From: Doris montereyensis
Lineage: Eukaryota > Mollusca > Gastropoda > Nudibranchia > Dorididae
DNA length: 64,000 nucleotides
NCBI GenBank assembly: GCA_037039925.1
Contig: JAXRKP010000221.1
Location: 50,001-114,000, forward strand
Reading direction: 5' to 3'
Each line of letters opens with the position of its first letter. The first letter of the stretch is position 1. The notes beneath the pieces were generated by a model that saw only the letters and a program-made list of their open reading frames with translations, searched no databases and was not told where the DNA came from. Of the stretch, positions 38,111-64,000 are shown one piece after another. The position numbers and the translations under genes are program-made.

Positions 38111-38300
38111 ATATCAAAAAAGCATTTACACCGTTCACACAAATCCGATTACAACTAATAAATAACTAATGGGGGGAGACAACAAAAAGGACATGACATA
38201 GAAGGCAACTTATGTAAGACAAAGATGTAAAATTGTGAAACGAAGCTAAGATTACTAAGAAATAGTATGAGTATAACAACGCAACTCAAGTTCATTCTAA

Positions 38301-38554
38301 TAATATTATTGGAAGAAAAACACAAAATTCAATTCAAGATTAATGATCAAATGTCAATTGTCATTGATGAGTTTTAAATCATCATTTCCAAGTTTCTTTT
38401 CATGACTTACTATCCATATATTTTACATAATATTATTGGAAGAAAACACAAAATTCAATGCAAGATTAATGATCAAATGTCAATTGTCATTGATGAGTTT
38501 TAAATCATCATTTCCAAGTTTCTTTTCATGACATACTATCCATATATTTTACAT
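38301..38554. repeat. Tandem duplication, 127-bp unit, two copies
   Basis: TAATATTATTGGAAGAAAA...CATATATTTTACAT occurs at 38301-38427 and again from 38428 with only a few differences. It is non-coding. Confidence 0.95.
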
Positions 38555-39124
38555 CATTGTTAGTTTAGAGAATCATATTTTTACTTAATGGCAAAGGAAA
38601 CACATTTAAGGAAAAGTCGGCAAAAAAATGTATCACCGCATATTGATAACAGTGATAGACAGTACAGATCAGTTGTCTAACCACTTGCTTCAATATAAAA
38701 CATATATTAAGAGTGAGACAAAACATCATCTCATGTTGATACAATTGCATAAACACCAAAGTCACATCACTTTCCATTAATCACAAATTTATCACAAAGA
38801 AATTTTCCTTCACTTCTATTTGGCCTTAAGCTGATACTTAAAAATTGTATACAACACTCAACAGTGATACAAAACCAGTAACAATTCTTAAACAATTTCA
38901 TTTCACATCTAAATCATAAGAAATATGTTTCACTATCCATCTACAAAATGTTGATAAACTTTACAACACTTTACAGAATATTAATATTTTAAACAAAATA
39001 TTTGCAACAACTTTTCACTCATTTGAAAGAATATATTATTATTTGATCTAGAACCAGATAACAAAAAGCTACAGAGCGGATGTAAACTAACATAATCTGT
39101 CAATAGTCCGAGAAAATTTTGTGA

Positions 39125-64000
<24,876 letters not shown>

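Larger units (their letters stand above)
35320..39124. other. Space between the convergent MGME1 and dynein stop codons
   Basis: Holds the 3' UTRs of both genes. AATAAA at 36530-36535 suits MGME1. TTTATT near 37752 is a minus-strand AATAAA that could end the dynein transcript. A 127-bp tandem duplication lies at 38301-38554. No further coding exon was recognised. Confidence 0.6.

Overview
The window looks like nuclear DNA of an invertebrate animal. It is AT-rich, its genes have short exons with GT-AG introns, and it is loaded with microsatellites, non-LTR retrotransposon debris and tRNA-derived SINEs. An axonemal dynein heavy chain, a metazoan MGME1 and the repeat style fit a lophotrochozoan, perhaps a gastropod mollusc. 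The species is inference; nothing here names it.

Layout. At 0.2-1.3 kb (+) lies a decayed retroelement-associated ORF. At 6.95-9.55 kb (+) there is a small multi-exon gene that I do not recognise. From 9.6 to 15.8 kb is mostly gene-poor DNA ending in a minisatellite, a mirrored AAT/ATT block and a CT repeat. At 15.8-19.3 kb (+) is an RTE-like non-LTR retrotransposon split by a second, 5'-truncated non-LTR insertion with a 12-bp target duplication. At 19.84-35.32 kb (+) is MGME1, the mitochondrial genome maintenance exonuclease, in four coding exons. Its 12.9-kb second intron holds a CR1/L2-like element, SINEs, microsatellites and, on the opposite strand, a four-exon Myb/SANT-like gene (31.60-26.06 kb). 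From 39.1 kb to beyond the right edge, on the minus strand, are the last 17 or so coding exons (AAA5 end, AAA6, C-terminal domain) of an axonemal dynein heavy chain. MGME1 and the dynein gene are convergent, with stop codons 3.8 kb apart.

The most useful observation for an annotator is that MGME1, the nested Myb-like gene and the dynein gene all carry isolated single-base indels, often in homopolymers, inside conserved exons. In most cases splice phases close only if the indel is undone. Consensus error is the simplest explanation; recent decay is the alternative. I found no CRISPR array, no prokaryotic-style operon, no stand-alone tRNA or rRNA gene, and no convincing new biological system. 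The best candidates for a second look are the unrecognised gene, the nested antisense gene, an intronic partial copy of a dynein exon, and the nested retroelement whose empty site is also present in this window.
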